Below, one piece after another: positions 61,040 to 64,000 of a stretch of DNA of 64,000 bases. The translations under genes and the position numbers were made by a program. This DNA comes from Tetrastigma voinierianum (taxonomy: Eukaryota; Streptophyta; Magnoliopsida; Vitales; Vitaceae): contig JAEQBH010005382.1 of NCBI GenBank assembly GCA_016808115.1, forward strand, positions 496,001 through 560,000, written 5' to 3'. The notes beneath the pieces were generated by a model. The model saw nothing but the letters and a program-made list of their open reading frames with translations, had not been told where the DNA came from and searched no databases. The stretch's first letter is position 1. Every line of letters begins with the position of its first letter.

Positions 61040-62672
61040 CCGTTGGAATTATGTATAACCACAAATATCTGGTCTTTCACCCGAGGGGGTGTCTATCCCT
61101 ACTTGCTATTACTCGACACATATTTTCTTTTCTGTTCTTAGTGCGGCTCTATTGGAGCGTCGTCCAAAGTCTGAGCCCGCGATCAAACACAAACGTAGTG
61201 TTGATTATAATATATAGCATCCATTCAATACGTGTCCCATGCATATGCTGCTTCTAATCTTAATCTTGGTGCGTGTTATATCATGCCGCATGTATAATGA
61301 ATCTTTACATGGATAACATAATCTACACCACTCATAGGGTGTCGTATTGGACAATCACATCGCTGCATATAGCTTATTACATTCATTTCATTCATGTCAA
61401 TATATTATGTACGCATATATCAACATCAACATAGAACATGTTATTCTATGTTCAAACAATGATACACACACAATCAAGCCATGTAATGGCCATTTGTACA
61501 TATAAACTCATCACATGCCAATACATTAGAACACACATATTTACAACCAAACATGTCACTCCTTAGTCAAACAATGACATTCTCAAACAAGTCATATAAT
61601 GGCCTCGAAGCAAGCCACAAAAAATCATAAACTGGGCCATGAAACCAACCCCAAACAGGCCATAAACACAGGCCTCACATAGTCACAGGCTCACTTAGGC
61701 GTAGCCTACCTTCGCCTAGGCTAAGTGGTCGCCTAGGCAGACTAGAAACTCCCACCCACAATTCTATCCTCGGGCTCGCCTAGGCATACACACCTTCGCC
61801 TAGGTGGACCCCTTCGCCTAGGTGAACACACCCTCTGCCTAGGCAAAGACCCCTTTCTTCTTGGGGAAGCTCCATGTCCTCAATTAAGCGAAGCACAGTT
61901 CGCCTAGGCGAAGGACGCCTGACAGAAACTCGAACATCCACCATTTCTAGCCAAAAAAAATGGAAAATAAACCTAAGTAGGAAGAGTTCCTTACCTCTTG
62001 AAGCGTACAAGAAACCCTAGGAAGCCTCGTGGGCACTTCCTAAACCTGAAACCTTTGATTTCCCAAACTCCTCGTTTGGATCTTAGGAAAAATCCCGCGT
62101 TTTCAGCACCTACGCATAGCCCTCGTCGATGCGATGAACTTTCATTCTTGGTCTGATTAACTCCGACCGACCGAACTTTGTGGATCGTGGAAGGAAGCTC
62201 TTGGCTCTCCTCTTTCTCTCTCGTTCGGACACAGCAAAAAAATGTGATTTTTCTACCCTAAGTCCCCTTTTGTTCTAACTTAAGTTTAAGTTAAGGGAGT
62301 GACCCACGTCGTGCCACTTGTCCACACTTGCTCAGGTCTGTCTCTACTCCGAAACAATTAATTTCATTTCAGTTCAAGTTCAAATCATATTTCATGAACT
62401 TATCTCAAGTTACTTCCTAACTTCCGAGATTTTCGAAAATCTCGTTCCTGTGAGTCATTGGACACCCGTTACCCCGAAAAACGTAAAAATCTGACTGTCT
62501 CAGAATTCAATTAAATTCGTCTTGGTAACTAGATTTCACAAGAAGAATCCAACGGTGAGGTCTGTTTTATCACTCGAGATCTAGAAAATTTCTAGGTTTT
62601 CAACTTGCACTATTGCGACAATTTATTGTTTTGCCATTTTTCAGAAAAATTCAATTTTTCTCGGGTTTTACA
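61040..62672 (-). repeat. Near half of the outer element's 3' LTR (L0)
   Basis: Read on the minus strand it starts TGTAAAACCCGAGAAAAA at 62672 and follows the LTR copies at 54006 and 56534 (GATCTCG, GAAATCTAGTTACC, CAGTCAGATTTTT). It extends to GGGATAGACACCCCCTCGGG (61081-61100), the equivalent of 56355-56380. It then stops at the L1 junction. A cluster of seven CCTAGG sites is at 61715-61908. Confidence 0.75.
61715..61908. repeat. CCTAGG palindrome cluster
   Basis: CCTAGG occurs at 61715, 61732, 61779, 61799, 61817, 61838 and 61903, mostly as CGCCTAGGCG-like words preceded by TT or TC. Spacing is about 17-21 bp between several neighbours. It is inside the outer LTR. Confidence 0.85.
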
Positions 62673-62941
62673 TTCTCCCCCCTTTAAAATAATTTTGTCC
62701 TAAAATTCCCACACACAACACATACAATCACATGCATATGCAACAGTCATTTAGTATCAATGACTAAAAACATACCTTCTTCACATTCCCATGTTGCCTC
62801 TTCTATTCCACGTTGCTGCCACATCACTTTCACTAGCCTCACAGACTTGCCACGCAAAACTTGATCCCGACTATCCATGATACTTACCGGCCCCTCCTCG
62901 AAGGTCCCATCTGCATCAACAACAAGCTCGTCCCAATCCAC
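62673..62941 (-). pseudogene. Outer element (L0): polypurine tract and chromodomain
   Basis: On the minus strand AAAGGGGGGAGAA (62673-62685) is the polypurine tract before the LTR. Frame 62941-62747 carries SIMDSRDQVLRGKSVRLVKV, then MWQQRGIEEATWECEEGM, a chromodomain of the chromovirus type in which the aromatic W and the EATWE block are clear. This end of integrase directs insertion to marked chromatin in the family. The frame runs in from the integrase C-terminus upstream. Confidence 0.85.
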
Positions 62942-64000
62942 TACATGAGTCGGATCTAGAGTGTACTTCTAGAGCATGGAGACATGAAATACCGCATCAA
63001 CACTCGATAAACTTGGAGGTAGTGCCAACAGGTATGCAACCGTACCTACCATCTCGAGTACCTCGAAGGGCCCAATATACCTTGGTGATAACTTTTCCCG
63101 CTTGCCGAACCTGACCACTCATCTCTTAGGCATCACCTTCAAGAAGACATGATCTCCCACCTCAAACTCCAGAGGTCGCTGCCATTTATCGGCATAGCTC
63201 TTCTGTCGGCTCTAAACCGTGAGAAGATGCTTCCGTATCAACTCCACCTTCTCAAAGGTGTCTCTAATCAAATCCGGACCTGTAGATGATCTCTTTCCCA
63301 CCTCTGTCCAACAGACTAAAGATTTACAAGGCCTCCCATATGGTGCCTCATAGGGTGCCATCTTTAGGTGAATTCCTCTAAGGGTAAATGCTCTTCCCAG
63401 TTACCCTTGAGATGAAGGACGCATGATCGTAGCATGTCCTCTAATGTCTGGATAGTCCTCTCTGACCGATCGTCTGTTTGGAGATGAAAAGTTGTGCTTA
63501 TTATCAACCGTGTCCCCATGGCTCGCTAGAAACTCTTCCAGAAATGAGCCATAAACCTGGGATTCCGATCCGATACTATAGATACCGGTACCTCGTGCGA
63601 TCGAACAATCTCCGATACAGCTTGCGAATTCCTCCAAAAGGTCATGCACGCACCGCGGCCCAGGTAATGCCGACTTAGTAAGTCGGTTCACTATCACACA
63701 CACACACACACCGCGTTATGCCCTCGCGATGTCCGTGGCAAGTGAGTCAAAAAGTCCATCGCGACGTGTTCCCACTTCCACTCAGCCACTTCTAAGGGCT
63801 GGAGTAAGCCTGTTGGCCTTTGGTGCTCAGCCTTTACCTGTTGACACGTGAGACATCGTCGGCGAAATCTCAGCATGTTTCTGCTTCATCCCGGCTCGAT
63901 GTCTTGGTGACGTAGATCATGATACATCTTCGTGCCACTTGGATGCACTACAAAACGGGAACAATGGAACTCTATAAGGATCTAATTTCTCAGATCTGCT
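62942..64000 (-). pseudogene. Outer element (L0): integrase, runs off the window
   Basis: Minus-strand pieces are CLTCQQVKAEHQRPTGLLQP and WKWEHVAMDFLTHLPRTSRG (63860-63720), with the first catalytic Asp in MDF. NRLTKSA follows (a VDRLTKSA variant), then a frameshifted stretch covering the second Asp and the Glu. At about 63400-62950 come the C-terminal pieces with GAPYGRPCKS-like and VGTVAYLLALPPSLSSV and FHVSML matches. A CA/GT dinucleotide run at 63692-63711 lies in the middle. RT and gag must lie beyond 64000. Confidence 0.8.

Noticed and set aside
1..64000. tRNA, rRNA or small nuclear RNA genes
   Set aside because: No cloverleaf with paired A and B boxes or rRNA-like sequence was found; the only tRNA-like signals are primer binding sites and the SINE head.

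Overview
The window is plant nuclear DNA, most likely from a eudicot with a repeat-rich genome. It holds one intact intron-containing gene of a plant-specific RNA helicase family. The rest is mostly degraded Ty1/copia and Ty3/gypsy LTR retrotransposons (Athila-type and Tekay/Del-type chromoviruses), with one probable plant SINE. The species cannot be fixed from the sequence. The Athila third reading frame resembles proteins I recall from grapevine and other woody eudicots, which is only a hint.

Layout. 1-7470: AT-rich intergenic DNA with a probable SINE, two ~160-bp tandem duplications, an interleaved inverted repeat and simple repeats; no convincing gene. 7471-16843: a decayed copia element with recognisable LTRs, gag, protease, integrase end, RT and RNase H, interrupted at ~10071-13787 by a large Tekay-like LTR. 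16844-17600: AT-rich spacer with LTR debris. 17603-24578: the DEAD-box RNA helicase gene (WW domain, helicase core, RGG and RS tail; 8 coding exons, 803 aa predicted), with TATA box, 5' UTR intron and a possible uORF. 24579-64000: a nest of LTR elements.

The nest, outermost first: (L0) a minus-strand Tekay-type element whose pol lies at 62673-64000 and whose 3' LTR runs from 62672 leftwards, its far end being at 24579, about 465 bp after the helicase stop codon; (L1) a minus-strand Tekay-like LTR inside that LTR, ending at 61039; (L2) two insertions in L1: an Athila-type element on the minus strand (26179-53882) and a two-LTR element without internal region (54006-59388, flanked by TGTAT on both sides); (L3) a plus-strand Tekay-type element (32585-45582) inside the Athila RNase H domain; (L4) a ~4-kb LTR (38436-42440) inside the integrase/chromodomain junction of L3. 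Split reading frames on both sides of the L3 and L4 insertions resume in register, which supports the order.

All retroelement proteins are broken by stops and frameshifts; only the helicase gene looks functional. The most unusual non-genic signals are a GTCGCGAC palindrome minisatellite with ~18-19 bp periodicity in the Athila leader, a ~40-bp motif recurring about every 190 bp in several different LTR types, a CCTAGG cluster, and the LTR-LTR composite. I found no previously undescribed gene system; what is novel here is structural.
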